Below, piece by piece: positions 47,916 through 58,313 of a DNA stretch of 64,000 nt. The notes under the pieces were generated by a model. That model ran no database searches. It was not told the DNA's origin and saw only the letters and a program-made list of their open reading frames with translations. A program made the position numbers and the translations under genes. This DNA is from RBG-16-64-13 sp963718375 (GTDB lineage Bacteria > Actinomycetota > Thermoleophilia > RBG-16-64-13), in contig CAVQZD010000008.1 of assembly GCA_963718375.1 (NCBI GenBank), forward strand, positions 1 to 64,000, written 5' to 3'. Numbering within the stretch: position 1 is the first letter of the stretch; each line of letters begins with the position of its first letter.

Positions 47916-49316
47916 CTATTGGCCTGAGCCTGCACCATCTGAATCACTCAGAGCATCCTTGACGGTCGACTGCACAAGGGGAATGTTTAGAACGTAGAAG
48001 CCCTGTTCGTTCTTTCCTACCGTGTACTCCGGAGGGGCGAAACCGATCTCGACGGTCTCTCCAGTCCTCAGCTGAGGCCAGGCGCGAACGAGTGTCTGCA
48101 AAGCTTCGGCCGGCACGTCCGTGACTAGACTGCGCTTGATGGCCGAGGCGATGGCCGGGAACCGAGAGACCATCTTCAGAGCTCCCGTCTGATCTAGAAG
48201 CGCGGCTATCACCATGCGCTGTCTCCCCATCCTCGCGAAATCGGTCTGCGTGTCTCTGGAACGGGCGAAGGTCAGGGCCTCTATTCCGTCCATGTGGTGC
48301 GTTCCGGCGGGGATCACGTACATGCGTCGCTCATCCTGCGCGGTCATTCGAGGGACGTTGACCCATAGATCCACCTGAACGTCGATCGTGACGCCGCCGA
48401 AACCGTCGATCAAGTCACGCAACCCCTCGATGTTGACCACCGCATAGTAGTCCACGTCTAAGCCCAAGATATTGCTCGCGACCTCTCGCAGGACGGCCGC
48501 TCCAACATCTCTCTCGCTGGAGTCTGACTCAGCCTGCCTGGTCGCGACAGAGTAGAGATAGCCGATCGGCTTGACGTAAGGAGTCTTACCTATGGTGGAG
48601 GCGTAGACTCCCTCCAGCGGAAGGTCGCCCGTCTCTCTCGGGATCCCGAAGAGGGCTACCTTTCCGGTCTCTAGATCGAGGCTGACTACCATGATGCTGT
48701 CCGCCCTCTTCCCCACCCTTCGGTAGCCCGCATCAGTTCCAAGGAGGAGCACCGTAAGCCGTGAGTCATCAAGTGCTTCAGCCAAGTCCTCGGACTGACC
48801 GTCACTAAGCACGTTCGTCACGAGATCGTAGGAGGCGTAGGTGTAGTAGCCGACAGCCGCATGCGGCCCAACCGTGAAGAGGACCAATGCCACCAGGCCG
48901 GCTGCCAAAATGGCGCGACGCGACGCTCTAGGTGCTCCTGACGGTATTGTCGGTTGCGGCGCCAAATAGGCGTCAAGGGCCGCGTAGAGCCGGAATACCA
49001 CCAGCACAAGGTTCAAGAAGAAGAATATGGCGAGCGCTCTTGGGTTGACTACCCACGCTAATACGCCCCATGTGCCCTGCGCCGCGACCATGATCGCGCA
49101 GGCGAGCATCAGTGCAAGTGACGAGTAGAGCATGACGAGCCCGCTTCGACGGTCTCCGCGACTGAGCTGTCCGGTGCCTGGAAGCAAGGCGGATGAGAAC
49201 GCTCTCATCAGTGGTCTGGCGCCGATGTAGCGCCACAACTGTGCCAGTGGAGTGAGACTCTTCGTGGTCAGCCCCCCGTCTATCCCGATTGACTGCTTAT
49301 GGTACACCGCCGTCAT
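47916..49316 (-). CDS. LytR-CpsA-Psr (LCP) family glycan-wall ligase
   Basis: A 466-residue protein. Four helices in residues 40-175 precede an outer LCP domain, unlike the one-helix form common in Firmicutes. The LCP signatures are TVLLLGTDAGYRRVGKRADS, VALFGIPRETGD and LTFARSRDTQTDFARMGRQR, which line the polyprenyl-pyrophosphate site. LCP enzymes move finished glycans from undecaprenyl pyrophosphate to the peptidoglycan. It is probably the first gene of the minus-strand operon, which runs to 36422. It is divergent from the plus-strand gene at 49437; the 120-base gap contains a possible TATGAT -10 element at 49385. Confidence 0.9.
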   Translation of the reverse strand: MTAVYHKQSIGIDGGLTTKSLTPLAQLWRYIGARPLMRAFSSALLPGTGQLSRGDRRSGLVMLYSSLALMLACAIMVAAQGTWGVLAWVVNPRALAIFFFLNLVLVVFRLYAALDAYLAPQPTIPSGAPRASRRAILAAGLVALVLFTVGPHAAVGYYTYASYDLVTNVLSDGQSEDLAEALDDSRLTVLLLGTDAGYRRVGKRADSIMVVSLDLETGKVALFGIPRETGDLPLEGVYASTIGKTPYVKPIGYLYSVATRQAESDSSERDVGAAVLREVASNILGLDVDYYAVVNIEGLRDLIDGFGGVTIDVQVDLWVNVPRMTAQDERRMYVIPAGTHHMDGIEALTFARSRDTQTDFARMGRQRMVIAALLDQTGALKMVSRFPAIASAIKRSLVTDVPAEALQTLVRAWPQLRTGETVEIGFAPPEYTVGKNEQGFYVLNIPLVQSTVKDALSDSDGAGSGQ

Positions 49317-49436
49317 GCACCGCGCGAGTGGGACACACGGCGCTCCCCGTGCAGGCTCGCGCTGAAGCGACCGCGATTACTCGTATGATATGTTACTGAA
49401 CTGTCGGCCGAGCATCACGTGTGAACGGGAGCGCCA

Positions 49437-50012
49437 ATGAAGAGCCTCAAAGACCTCAGTACGAAGCACTACCTGATCATCGGTGCAGTCGTGCTGCTCG
49501 CGGTACTCCTAGTAGGCGGTGCCCTACTCATGCAGAGATCAGGGGGCGACCCGGAGGCAACGGAGGAAAGTACACAGACAAGCGTGGTAGCCGGAGGATC
49601 GTCAGGATCAGCCGGCGGTCCCGCCGCGGCTACCCAGCCGGCGGTACCGCAGACCGACCCTGTCCCTCTGGTCGATGTCGGCCAACCGCCCGAACGCACA
49701 CTCGCGTTCATCAACGCGGACGATTTCTCCGCGGACTCCGAATACTTCGTGACTTTCGTGCCCTACGGAACAGCCGGGGGTTCGAGCGAGCTGATCATAC
49801 AAGTGACCGAAAGCCAACCCCGGGGCGAGATCGCGAAGCCTTTCGACTTCAATGGCCGCAATTTGCTCGTTGACACCACCATGCTGCCGACCGACTCTGT
49901 GACGCAGGGTGGCACCTACACGGGCGTTCTGCGGCTGGTGAAGGAAGACAGCAGTCTGGCCGAGGGCGGTGTACTCAGCCCCAAGCTCATCGAGGCCTCT
50001 CCGGCCGAATAG
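49437..50012 (+). CDS. Membrane-anchored protein of unknown function
   Basis: A 191-residue protein. A transmembrane helix at about 12-32 (YLIIGAVVLLAVLLVGGALL) is followed by a Ser/Gly/Thr/Pro-rich linker and an outer domain (residues about 85-190). It reads VGQPPERTLAFINADDFSAD and SELIIQVTESQPRGEIAKPF, and ends VLRLVKEDSSLAEGGVLSPK. It has the look of an all-beta domain. I do not recognise the family. It is followed 31 bases later by the plus-strand O-antigen ligase gene and may be its partner. The ATG follows a GGGAG site. Confidence 0.68.
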   Translation: MKSLKDLSTKHYLIIGAVVLLAVLLVGGALLMQRSGGDPEATEESTQTSVVAGGSSGSAGGPAAATQPAVPQTDPVPLVDVGQPPERTLAFINADDFSADSEYFVTFVPYGTAGGSSELIIQVTESQPRGEIAKPFDFNGRNLLVDTTMLPTDSVTQGGTYTGVLRLVKEDSSLAEGGVLSPKLIEASPAE

Positions 50013-50043
50013 CGTCGGTCGATCAGGTGAGCGGTCTGTCCGC

Positions 50044-51903
50044 ATGAGCGAGGCAGGCAAAGGCAGCGGCTTTGTGACGGCGGGCGTCGTAGGCGCCGCC
50101 GCGGTGGTGCCCCTCGCCTTCAATCCGTGGGGGTTCAATCCCTTCGGGCCTGCGAAGGTCTTCGTCTTGGCTGCATGTGCGTTGCTGGTGGCAATCGGTC
50201 TGGCACTGGCCAGCCGCCGCACGTCTGGGCTGGTCTCCGGACTGTGGACCTCCTGGATAGCCCGGTTCGTCCTCGCTCTGTGGTTCCTGATCATTCTCAG
50301 CACGATCGTCTCGATAGACCCGCTTGGTTCGCTGTTCGGACACTACCCCGAATACAGTGGAGTCGTCACTTGGCTGGCGGTGACGACCATCTGGCTCGGG
50401 GCCGCCTCGCTTCGGCGGTCTATGGTTTGGCCTCTGGTGGCCCGCGCAGTATGTGTCTCTCTGCTGCTCGTCGGCCTCTGCGCACTCCTAGAGATGCTGG
50501 GCCTCGAACCATGGATGCTCAGGGAGACGGTAGGGCCGGCCAGGATCGGGAGTCTGCTCGGCAATCCCTCCAACCTTGGCGTGTACACGCTGCTCGTGAT
50601 CCCGCTGGCATTTGAGAGAGTGCGCAAGGATAGGTCGCTGGGTTGGCGGATCACCGCCGCCGCGGCGTCGTTGGCCGGGTTGGCGATGTTGCTCCTGTCC
50701 GGCTCGCGCGGCGCATGGCTTGGGTTTCTGGTGTTGGCGCTCACGTGGATTGTGGCCGAATCTCGTCGTTGGAGGAAAGGGAACCGGCGACGCATGGTCG
50801 CTATTGCCATAACGGCGGCGGTTGTTGTCTCATTGACTGCGACCGTACTCGCGGTGCCACGCTTCAGAGAGCGGCTCGAACCCGCGAGTACAGCGACCAT
50901 AGAGTGGCGCTTCATTGCCTGGGAGGCGGCCGGATCGGCAGCTCTTGACAGACCTCTGCTCGGCTGGGGTCCGGACAGCTTCCGCTCGGTCTACGTCTCG
51001 CACTGGCCCTCGGAGGTGCGGCCGGGCGCGGCTCACGCCACCGTAGTCGCCGACCCACACAATCCTGTCGCAAGTGCCGCTGTCTCTTTGGGCTTTGGGG
51101 GCGCCGCAGCACTACTGGGGCTGATCACGGCCGCCGCGTTGACATGCCACTCGAGGCTAAAGTCGCGCGATGACGACGATCTGGTGCCCGTCGCGCTTGC
51201 CACCGCGCTTGCAGGGGGACTGGTCGCGCTCATGTTCCACTTCCTGACTCTTGATACGGCGGCCGTTCTGGCCGTACTTCTCGGGCTGCTGAGCGGAGGA
51301 AGCGCGGTCTCCGAGGAGAGTGCTGCGACCAAGTCGCACTCCCCTGCAAGGGTGGGCATGGGCATACTTGCGGTGGTTCTCGGGGTCGTCACGGTCGGCA
51401 GCGCTGGGCTGATCGTTGCGGACTCGATGATGCGCGGGGCTCTCACCTCGGCCGACCGCGTGCCCTGGACGACCGTGAAGGAGCGACTCAAAGTAGCCCA
51501 GACACTGGCCCCCTGGGAGCCTGCATTCGACTGGGCAACGGGCAAAGCGGCCGTGCGGGCGCTGGGGCGAGCAGACCACGACGAAGTCTATGCGGATGGG
51601 GTGGAAGCCCTGGAGGCGGTCGGCCACAGGATGCCGAGAGATCTTGAGGTCAAGTACGACCTAGCCTACTTGCGCCTGAGGGAAGGCATCGCGACGGGTG
51701 ACAGGGACCTTCTGCAAGGGGCACGCGAGGTTTTCAAGGGACTGGTGGCGGCGGATGCGAACAACCCGACATATTGGAGCGCAAGTAGTCTTGCCAACGC
51801 TGCGCTCGGCGACATCGAGGAAGCGACGGCTGACATACGGACTGCACTCCTGCTGGCGCCTGATGATGCTACCTACCGCGGAATCCTTGAGCAGCTGGAG
51901 TAG
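50044..51903 (+). CDS. O-antigen ligase-family protein with TPR tail
   Basis: A 619-residue membrane protein. About 12 helices cover residues 10-460. The Wzy_C/PglL-type features are SIDPLGSLFGHYPEYSG, the GSRGAWLGF segment and the outer loop RFIAWEAAGSAALDRPLLG with ADPHNPVASAAVSLGFGGAA. The C-terminal 150 residues are soluble TPR-like repeats (AREVFKGLVAADANNPTYWS, ADIRTALLLAPDDATYRGIL). This form is close to the bacterial O-oligosaccharyltransferase/ligase group. It lies just upstream of the giant repeat protein at 52047, in the same direction, which could be its glycoprotein target (inference). Confidence 0.85.
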   Translation: MSEAGKGSGFVTAGVVGAAAVVPLAFNPWGFNPFGPAKVFVLAACALLVAIGLALASRRTSGLVSGLWTSWIARFVLALWFLIILSTIVSIDPLGSLFGHYPEYSGVVTWLAVTTIWLGAASLRRSMVWPLVARAVCVSLLLVGLCALLEMLGLEPWMLRETVGPARIGSLLGNPSNLGVYTLLVIPLAFERVRKDRSLGWRITAAAASLAGLAMLLLSGSRGAWLGFLVLALTWIVAESRRWRKGNRRRMVAIAITAAVVVSLTATVLAVPRFRERLEPASTATIEWRFIAWEAAGSAALDRPLLGWGPDSFRSVYVSHWPSEVRPGAAHATVVADPHNPVASAAVSLGFGGAAALLGLITAAALTCHSRLKSRDDDDLVPVALATALAGGLVALMFHFLTLDTAAVLAVLLGLLSGGSAVSEESAATKSHSPARVGMGILAVVLGVVTVGSAGLIVADSMMRGALTSADRVPWTTVKERLKVAQTLAPWEPAFDWATGKAAVRALGRADHDEVYADGVEALEAVGHRMPRDLEVKYDLAYLRLREGIATGDRDLLQGAREVFKGLVAADANNPTYWSASSLANAALGDIEEATADIRTALLLAPDDATYRGILEQLE

Positions 51904-52046
51904 CCGCACGAGTCGAAATTTGCTTTCGTCAAAGATACCTGGTATATGAAAATGCGTTGGATCAGCAGAGTCCTTGGACTCTTCGGCACATCAGTATTGC
52001 CAGGGGACAAGGATTGGGGCACAAAGCAAGCGGTTTAGGGGGACAC

Positions 52047-55000
52047 ATGAGACCGATGGAAGTTCGTACACCGACGGCCGCGCCTGAGGAGTCAGGCATA
52101 CGACACCGCGTCCATCGCTCGAGGCGCCGGCTGATCGCGATCACCGTGCTCTCCCTCCTTCTGGTCGCATGCATATCCACGGTGGCGACGGCCGACACCT
52201 ACGTGCCGCCTGTGCCTGTCGCCCCGGCCATCACCGGGCAGGTCACCGACACGGCGACCGGGGAGCCGATACCCGGTATCACGGTCAGAGCGTATCTCGA
52301 TACACATGGTGACGGTTCCTACTGGTCGCTCATGGGTCTCGCCTACACCGACATTTACGGGCAGTACGACCTGTCTAGCCTAGAAGAAGTCGGCGAGTTC
52401 TACGTGAGCTTCTATGACAGCACTGGGGAGTACGCGCGGCAGTACTACAGCGGCCAGAGCACCAGAGGCTTGGCCGATCGGATATCCGTGGGGTCAGATG
52501 AGATCGTTCCCGGTATCGACGCGGCCATGGTCGCCGCTTCCAGCCTGAGCGGCCTGGTCACAGAAGCAGACTCCGGGGAGCCCATTCCGGGCATCCAAGT
52601 GAGGGTCTACTCCGACTATCTTGGCGACGGATCCACCTGGTGGCTGGAGAGTCAGAGCTACACGGATGGTTACGGAGAATACCAGACGGGGAGCCTAGCC
52701 GCCGGCACTTACGTAGTGCGTTTCAGTGATGAGGGCAACCACTTCCAGCAGCAGTACTTTAGCGGAGAGACTGTCGAGGGGTCTGCCGAGCGTATACCGC
52801 TTGGTACGGGTGAGGCCTTGACGGGCATCGATGCGTCTCTTGTCAGCGTGCCTTCGTCAGGGTACGGCTTGGGCAAGATAACGGGTCACGCAGTAGACGC
52901 GGCGACGAGCTCGCCGGTACCCGACTGTCGTGTCACCATCTACAGACACGTTGGCTCCGAATACTACTATGCGGGTCAGGCGGTCACGGATACCAGTGGC
53001 GAGTACAGCATCGCCAACGTGTCTTGGGGCGACAACGTCGTGCTGTTCAGCCCAGACCTGGGGAGTGACTACGCGGCCCAGCTATACAGCGGCAAAGCCA
53101 TGGGTGAGTCGCCCGACACGGTCACGCTCGGACCCGACAGCCCATCGGCTTCGGGCATCGATGCTGCCCTGATACTCAAGAACTCACATATCACAGGCAC
53201 AGTATTCGACCAGTTGGGCAATCCTTATTCCTGCCCTGTCACCATCTATCTGCAGAGTCCGTGGGGGTATGAGTATGCCGGGTCTCTCTGGTCGGACGGC
53301 GATGGTCTGTACGACGCATCTTTGGGTGCGGGCGCATACAAGGTGTACGCGTATGACCTCATGGGTGGTGGACAAGCATATTACAGCGGCAAACATTCAC
53401 TAGGTGCGGCCGATATAGTCACGCTCGGTGAGAACGAGACCGTGTCGGGCATCGATATGTCCTTCCAGGGTGTTGCATCGCCTGCGGCGATCAAGGGCAC
53501 CGTCGTCGACTCAGCGACAGGAGAACCTATCGCCGGAGTCACGGTCACAGCGTCTGCTGACTCCGATGGAAATTCGTGGCCCGACCTGCAGTACGAAGTC
53601 TATACGGACTTCTACGGGCAGTACACCATCGCCATAAGTGATCCGCAGGGCTTGGACCTCGACTACCGAGTGCTGTTTAGGGATGGTAGTTCTGGCTACG
53701 CTCCCCAGGTCTACAACGGCCACGCGCTCCCTAATGACGTCAATTGGTGGGACATAGGCGACGCGGTATACGTTGCGGCGGGTGCGACGGTCTCAGGCGT
53801 GAACGCTGCCTTGGATTCCGGTGATGCATCGCTCGCGGCGATCACGGGCACCGTCACCGAATCAGGAACAGGAGAACCGATCGCCGGCGTCGAGGTCAGC
53901 GCTTATGCCGACTCCAATGGGGACTCGTGGCCCGACCAACAGTACGAGACTTGGACCGACTCGTACGGGCAGTACACCATCGCCATCAATGAATCGCGGG
54001 GCCTGGACCTCAACTACCGAGTCCTGTTTAGGGATGGTAGTTCTGGCTACGCGCCCCAGGTGTACAACGGCAAGGCCGTGGACTATGACACCTTCTGGTG
54101 GGCGATAGGCGATGCCGTGTACGTTGGTGCGGGTGACACGGCCTCGGGTGTGGACGCTGCCTTGGATGCCTACGCTCATATCACCGGCCATGTGACTGAC
54201 GAAGACACGGGTGAGCCGCTACCGGGGGCTGGAGTCGTCGCTTACCTGTCCGACGGGTCATCCTGGAATTACATTGATGAAACGGAGACCGATGTCTACG
54301 GCGAGTACAGCTTCGATGAGTTTAGTCCGGGCATGTATACCGTGGGCTTCCGGTCACCGAATGCCCTCTATATGTGGCAGTTCTATGACGGCAAGACCAG
54401 CCAGAGCGAAGCCGATGCGATCGAGCTGGAGTCAGGCGAGACAGCCTCGGGCATCGACGGCACCGTGGCCACAGGCGCGCACATATCCGGTCGAGTGACG
54501 GATGCGGCGACGGGCGACGGCGTTGACCAAGCCTGGGTGGAGGTCTACACGTCGGATGGCTCAGAGTGGTACTGGTTCGCTAGTGAGGCTACGGGCACTG
54601 ACGGAGGCTACGACGTCAAGGGATTGCCTGCTGGTACTTACGTCGTTGCGGTCTACTATGAACGCTGGGACGGTCAGTCGTCCGGGCACTACATTGGCGC
54701 GGTCCGCTACTACGACGGTGCGGACAGCATCGTCTCGGCTGACCCTGTGGCGGTGGCTGGAGGCGAGATCAAGTCGGGCATCGACTTCGCGCTCGACCTG
54801 TGGCCGTCACGCGTCAGCGGTACTGTCACCGACGCGGCCACCGGGGAGCCTCTGCCAGGCATCGCGGTGGATATCCTGCCTGAAGACTCCTATTACGGGG
54901 CGCACGGCTACACGGACATCTATGGACGCTACCAGCTGTTCGTGCTGCCCGGTACGTACACCGTCGAGTTCAGGGATTATGAAGGTTCTTACCAGCAGCA

Positions 55001-58000
55001 GTACTACAACGGACGAATGACCAAAGGCTCGGCCGACCCGTTGACCGTGGTCGAAGGTGAGGATCTGGCTGGCATCGACGCCGCCCTGTTCGCGGGCGCG
55101 AGCATAACGGGCAAGATCACCGATGCGGCCACGGGTGCTCCTCTCTATTCAGCTGAGGCGGCTGCCTACAGAGACGCAGGGTACGGGTGGGAGATAGCCG
55201 CATACGGTTGGATGGAACCTCCCTGGTGGATATTCGGTGGCTCGTACAGCATCAACGACCTGGCCCCCGGTGACTACATAGTCGGGTTCGATACCTATGA
55301 CGGCTCTCACCTGGCGGAATACTACGACGCGAAGACCAACCAGGGATCGGCCGATGTCATTGCTCTAGGCTCAGGCTGGACGGCCTCGGGTATCGACGCC
55401 GACCTGGAGACAGCCTCTCATATCACGGGCACTCTGACCGACGAAGCGACGGGAGATCCACTTGGCAACGTGGTGGCTCTCGCCTATGTCGAAAGCGGGG
55501 CCGGATGGGAGCTGGTGGGCACGAGTTGGCCGACCGACGACTACGACCCTGATACCGCGGGCGAGTACGACATCGGCGGTCTGGTCGCAGGCACCTACCG
55601 TGTGGGTTATCGGGTGGGGTCCGGCTACGGTTTCGCGGAGTACTACTCGGACAAGAGCACGGTTGAAGAAGCCGGCGACATCAGTGTTGAGGCCAGCGGT
55701 GAAGTGAGCGACATAGACGCAGTCCTGGCGATCACACCGAGAGTCGATAGCATCGATGCCTCGAGGGGTCCCACTTCAGGTGGTACCGAAGTGATCATCA
55801 CGGGAATCGGGTTCAAGCAGACTTCGGTCGTCAACTTCGGTTCCAAGAAGGCCACCAGCTTCACGGTGGATTCTCCCACCCAGATCACGGCCACAGCCCC
55901 ACCCCAAGTTGCCGGCACCGTGCGGGTCCGGGTGGCCGGCCCATTCGGCTCCACGGCCGACACCGCGGCTGATGACTATACCTACTTCGAGCAGAGCTCT
56001 CTTCAGGAGACCCCCACCGCCGGCCTACGCTACAAAGGCCCCTGGCAGGCACTAGCGAACTCCCTGTGCTCGGGCGGCAACTACCGTCTGCTCAACGCCG
56101 CCGGTTCTGCTGAGGTGGTCTTCGAGGGCACCTCTCTAGCCCTGATCGCCACCACCCGCGGCGACTACGGGATAGCCAGCGTGAGCGTGGACGGCGGCGC
56201 CCCAGAGCCGGTGGACCTCTGGAGCTCCGCCACCCTCTATCAGCAAGAGGTCTGGGACACAGGGACGCTCCCCGACGGTCTGCATACCGTGCGCATCAGC
56301 TGGACCGGGACCAGGAACGCCAAGTCCTCAGCTAACAAAGTGGCTATCGATGCGTTCGTCATCGAGGGCACTCTAGCCCCGACCGTGCAAGAGGAAGCTC
56401 CTACCCCCGGCCTGGACTACAAAGGTGCCTGGCTCTCGGGCGCCAACGCAGGCTGCTCGGGCGGCGCCTACAAGTACATACGCGAAGCTGGTTACGTAGA
56501 GGTCATCTTCGAGGGCTCCTACGTGGGCTGGCTCGCGACCACTCGTCCGGACTTCGGCATAGCCAGCGTCAGCCTAGACGGCGGCGCCCCCACGCAGGTG
56601 GATCTCTACAGCCCCACCGCGCAATACCAGCAACTGGCCTACTCGAGCGGACTGCTCTCGGCAGGCACCCACACGCTACGCATAGCGTGGACCGGGAACA
56701 AGAACCCCAGCTCCTCGAGCACCTACGTGGCCATCGACGCCTTTGATATGGTGGGCAGCCTCGCCGCCCTGCGCCAAGGTGAGGCGAACGTCCCCGGACT
56801 CAACTACACCGGGCGCTGGCTACAAGTGCCCAACACCCTGTGCTCGAACGGCACCTACGCCTTCATCAACGCAGACGGCGCAGTGGAGGTGGCCTTCGAA
56901 GGCGCCTACATCGGTCTGGTGACCTCCACCCGCGACGACTACGGCATAGCCAGCGTGAGCCTCGACGGCGGAGCCCCGGTCCCGGTGGATCTCTACAGCC
57001 CGACCGCGCTCTATGACCAGCTGGTCTACTCAAGCGGAGTGCTCGCGGAAGGCACCCACACGCTGCGCATAGAGTGGACCGGGGATAAGAACCCCAGCTC
57101 CAAGGGCACCAAACTGATCGTAGACGGCTTCGACATGGCCGGCACCATAACCGCTCTACGCACCGAGGAAGACCGCAGCCCGAGCATGCACTACCTGGGC
57201 AACTGGGGCGCCATTAGCAAGGACGGCTACTCCGGCGGCACCTATAGCTACACCTACTCACCCGGACACGCCGAGGTGGTCTTCGACGGCACGTATGTCG
57301 CCTGGATCACAAGCACCAACTACACCTACGGCATAGCCGAGGTGAGCATCGACGGCGGCGCCCCCGAGCCGGTGGACCTCTACACCCCCGCTACCCTTTA
57401 TCAGCAGCGGGTGTGGTCCAGTGGCCCCTTGGCCCAGGGTACCCATACCTTGCGTATCAGCTACACCGGGGATAAGAACCCCGCGTCGACCAACACCTAC
57501 GTGGTCGTCGATGCCTTCGACGTCGTCGGGGAGCTCACCGCAGCGAGCTACGAGCAGGAGCCAAGCCAGAACCTGCACTACCGAGGAGCTTGGCAGACCT
57601 TGGCCAACCTCTCCGCCTTCGGCGGCAGCTACCGACTGCTCAACGAGCCTGGTTACGCCGAGGTGGCGTTCGAAGGCACCTACGCGGCCTGGATGGGTAT
57701 CACCCGTCCCGACTACGGTATCGCCCAGGTCAGCGTCGATGGCGGACCGGCAGAGCTCGTGGACCTCTACAGCGCCTCCACCCTTTACAAGCAGCAACTG
57801 TGGTCGAGCGGCCCCTTGCCGGAGGGCACGCACACGGTGCGCATCACCTGGACCGGCACCAAGAACCCCAGCGCCACAGGCAATAAGGTGCCCCTCGATT
57901 CGCTCGAGGTGGTAGGCACCCTGGCGGCCACCCGGGCCGAAGAGGACGCAGGCTCCGGGCTCACCTACTCCGGCTCCTGGTCTCCGGCGATCAACGCCTC

Positions 58001-58313
58001 CTGCTCGGCCGGCACCTACCGCCTCATGAACTCAAGCGGCTACGTGGAGGTGAGCTTCACCGGTAGCTACCTAGGTTGGCTGGCCGTCACCCGTCCCGAC
58101 TACGGCATCGCCCAGGTCAGCGTAGATGGTGGTCCCCTCGAGCCGGTGGACCTCTACAGCGCCGCCGCCCGCTATCAGCAGGAGGTCTGGTCCACAGGCA
58201 CCCTGGCTGACGGGCCGCACACCGTGCGCATCAGCTGGACCGGCACCAAGAACCCAAGTGCTACCAACACCCGCATCTCGGTGGATGCGCTGGACGTGGT
58301 GGGAAGCTTCTAG
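52047..58313 (+). CDS. Giant secreted repeat protein: 11 carboxypeptidase-regulatory-like repeats, IPT/TIG, six 128-residue C-terminal repeats
   Basis: A 2,088-residue protein. ATG 52047 has an AGGGGGA site; an ATG 30 codons earlier lacks one. The signal peptide has RRRLIAITVLSLLLVACIS. Residues about 57-1230 are eleven repeats beginning like AITGQVTDTATGEPIPGITV and ending in a LADRI..GIDA segment, as in Cna-B/carboxypeptidase-regulatory beta-sandwich domains. An IPT/TIG domain follows (PRVDSIDASRGPTSGGTEVI, about 1231-1315). Six repeats of about 128 residues (1316-2088) share YTGRW, DYGIASVSLDGGAP, VDLYSPTALY and TLRIEWTGDKNPS. They look like jelly-roll carbohydrate- or matrix-binding domains; I do not know the family. 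No LPxTG or other anchor is seen at the C-terminus. Probably a surface or matrix adhesin (inference). It follows the ligase-TPR gene after 143 bases. Confidence 0.82.
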   Translation: MRPMEVRTPTAAPEESGIRHRVHRSRRRLIAITVLSLLLVACISTVATADTYVPPVPVAPAITGQVTDTATGEPIPGITVRAYLDTHGDGSYWSLMGLAYTDIYGQYDLSSLEEVGEFYVSFYDSTGEYARQYYSGQSTRGLADRISVGSDEIVPGIDAAMVAASSLSGLVTEADSGEPIPGIQVRVYSDYLGDGSTWWLESQSYTDGYGEYQTGSLAAGTYVVRFSDEGNHFQQQYFSGETVEGSAERIPLGTGEALTGIDASLVSVPSSGYGLGKITGHAVDAATSSPVPDCRVTIYRHVGSEYYYAGQAVTDTSGEYSIANVSWGDNVVLFSPDLGSDYAAQLYSGKAMGESPDTVTLGPDSPSASGIDAALILKNSHITGTVFDQLGNPYSCPVTIYLQSPWGYEYAGSLWSDGDGLYDASLGAGAYKVYAYDLMGGGQAYYSGKHSLGAADIVTLGENETVSGIDMSFQGVASPAAIKGTVVDSATGEPIAGVTVTASADSDGNSWPDLQYEVYTDFYGQYTIAISDPQGLDLDYRVLFRDGSSGYAPQVYNGHALPNDVNWWDIGDAVYVAAGATVSGVNAALDSGDASLAAITGTVTESGTGEPIAGVEVSAYADSNGDSWPDQQYETWTDSYGQYTIAINESRGLDLNYRVLFRDGSSGYAPQVYNGKAVDYDTFWWAIGDAVYVGAGDTASGVDAALDAYAHITGHVTDEDTGEPLPGAGVVAYLSDGSSWNYIDETETDVYGEYSFDEFSPGMYTVGFRSPNALYMWQFYDGKTSQSEADAIELESGETASGIDGTVATGAHISGRVTDAATGDGVDQAWVEVYTSDGSEWYWFASEATGTDGGYDVKGLPAGTYVVAVYYERWDGQSSGHYIGAVRYYDGADSIVSADPVAVAGGEIKSGIDFALDLWPSRVSGTVTDAATGEPLPGIAVDILPEDSYYGAHGYTDIYGRYQLFVLPGTYTVEFRDYEGSYQQQYYNGRMTKGSADPLTVVEGEDLAGIDAALFAGASITGKITDAATGAPLYSAEAAAYRDAGYGWEIAAYGWMEPPWWIFGGSYSINDLAPGDYIVGFDTYDGSHLAEYYDAKTNQGSADVIALGSGWTASGIDADLETASHITGTLTDEATGDPLGNVVALAYVESGAGWELVGTSWPTDDYDPDTAGEYDIGGLVAGTYRVGYRVGSGYGFAEYYSDKSTVEEAGDISVEASGEVSDIDAVLAITPRVDSIDASRGPTSGGTEVIITGIGFKQTSVVNFGSKKATSFTVDSPTQITATAPPQVAGTVRVRVAGPFGSTADTAADDYTYFEQSSLQETPTAGLRYKGPWQALANSLCSGGNYRLLNAAGSAEVVFEGTSLALIATTRGDYGIASVSVDGGAPEPVDLWSSATLYQQEVWDTGTLPDGLHTVRISWTGTRNAKSSANKVAIDAFVIEGTLAPTVQEEAPTPGLDYKGAWLSGANAGCSGGAYKYIREAGYVEVIFEGSYVGWLATTRPDFGIASVSLDGGAPTQVDLYSPTAQYQQLAYSSGLLSAGTHTLRIAWTGNKNPSSSSTYVAIDAFDMVGSLAALRQGEANVPGLNYTGRWLQVPNTLCSNGTYAFINADGAVEVAFEGAYIGLVTSTRDDYGIASVSLDGGAPVPVDLYSPTALYDQLVYSSGVLAEGTHTLRIEWTGDKNPSSKGTKLIVDGFDMAGTITALRTEEDRSPSMHYLGNWGAISKDGYSGGTYSYTYSPGHAEVVFDGTYVAWITSTNYTYGIAEVSIDGGAPEPVDLYTPATLYQQRVWSSGPLAQGTHTLRISYTGDKNPASTNTYVVVDAFDVVGELTAASYEQEPSQNLHYRGAWQTLANLSAFGGSYRLLNEPGYAEVAFEGTYAAWMGITRPDYGIAQVSVDGGPAELVDLYSASTLYKQQLWSSGPLPEGTHTVRITWTGTKNPSATGNKVPLDSLEVVGTLAATRAEEDAGSGLTYSGSWSPAINASCSAGTYRLMNSSGYVEVSFTGSYLGWLAVTRPDYGIAQVSVDGGPLEPVDLYSAAARYQQEVWSTGTLADGPHTVRISWTGTKNPSATNTRISVDALDVVGSF
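55996..58310 (+). repeat. Six tandem about 128-codon repeats in the giant secreted protein
   Basis: Units start at LQETPTAGLRYKG, VQEEAPTPGLDYKG, RQGEANVPGLNYTG, RTEEDRSPSMHYLG, YEQEPSQNLHYRG and RAEEDAGSGLTYSG. Each contains SGG.Y, a DYGIA motif, SVDGG and a closing TWTGTKNPS-like segment. They are divergent in sequence, unlike the identical repeats in the next gene. Confidence 0.85.
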
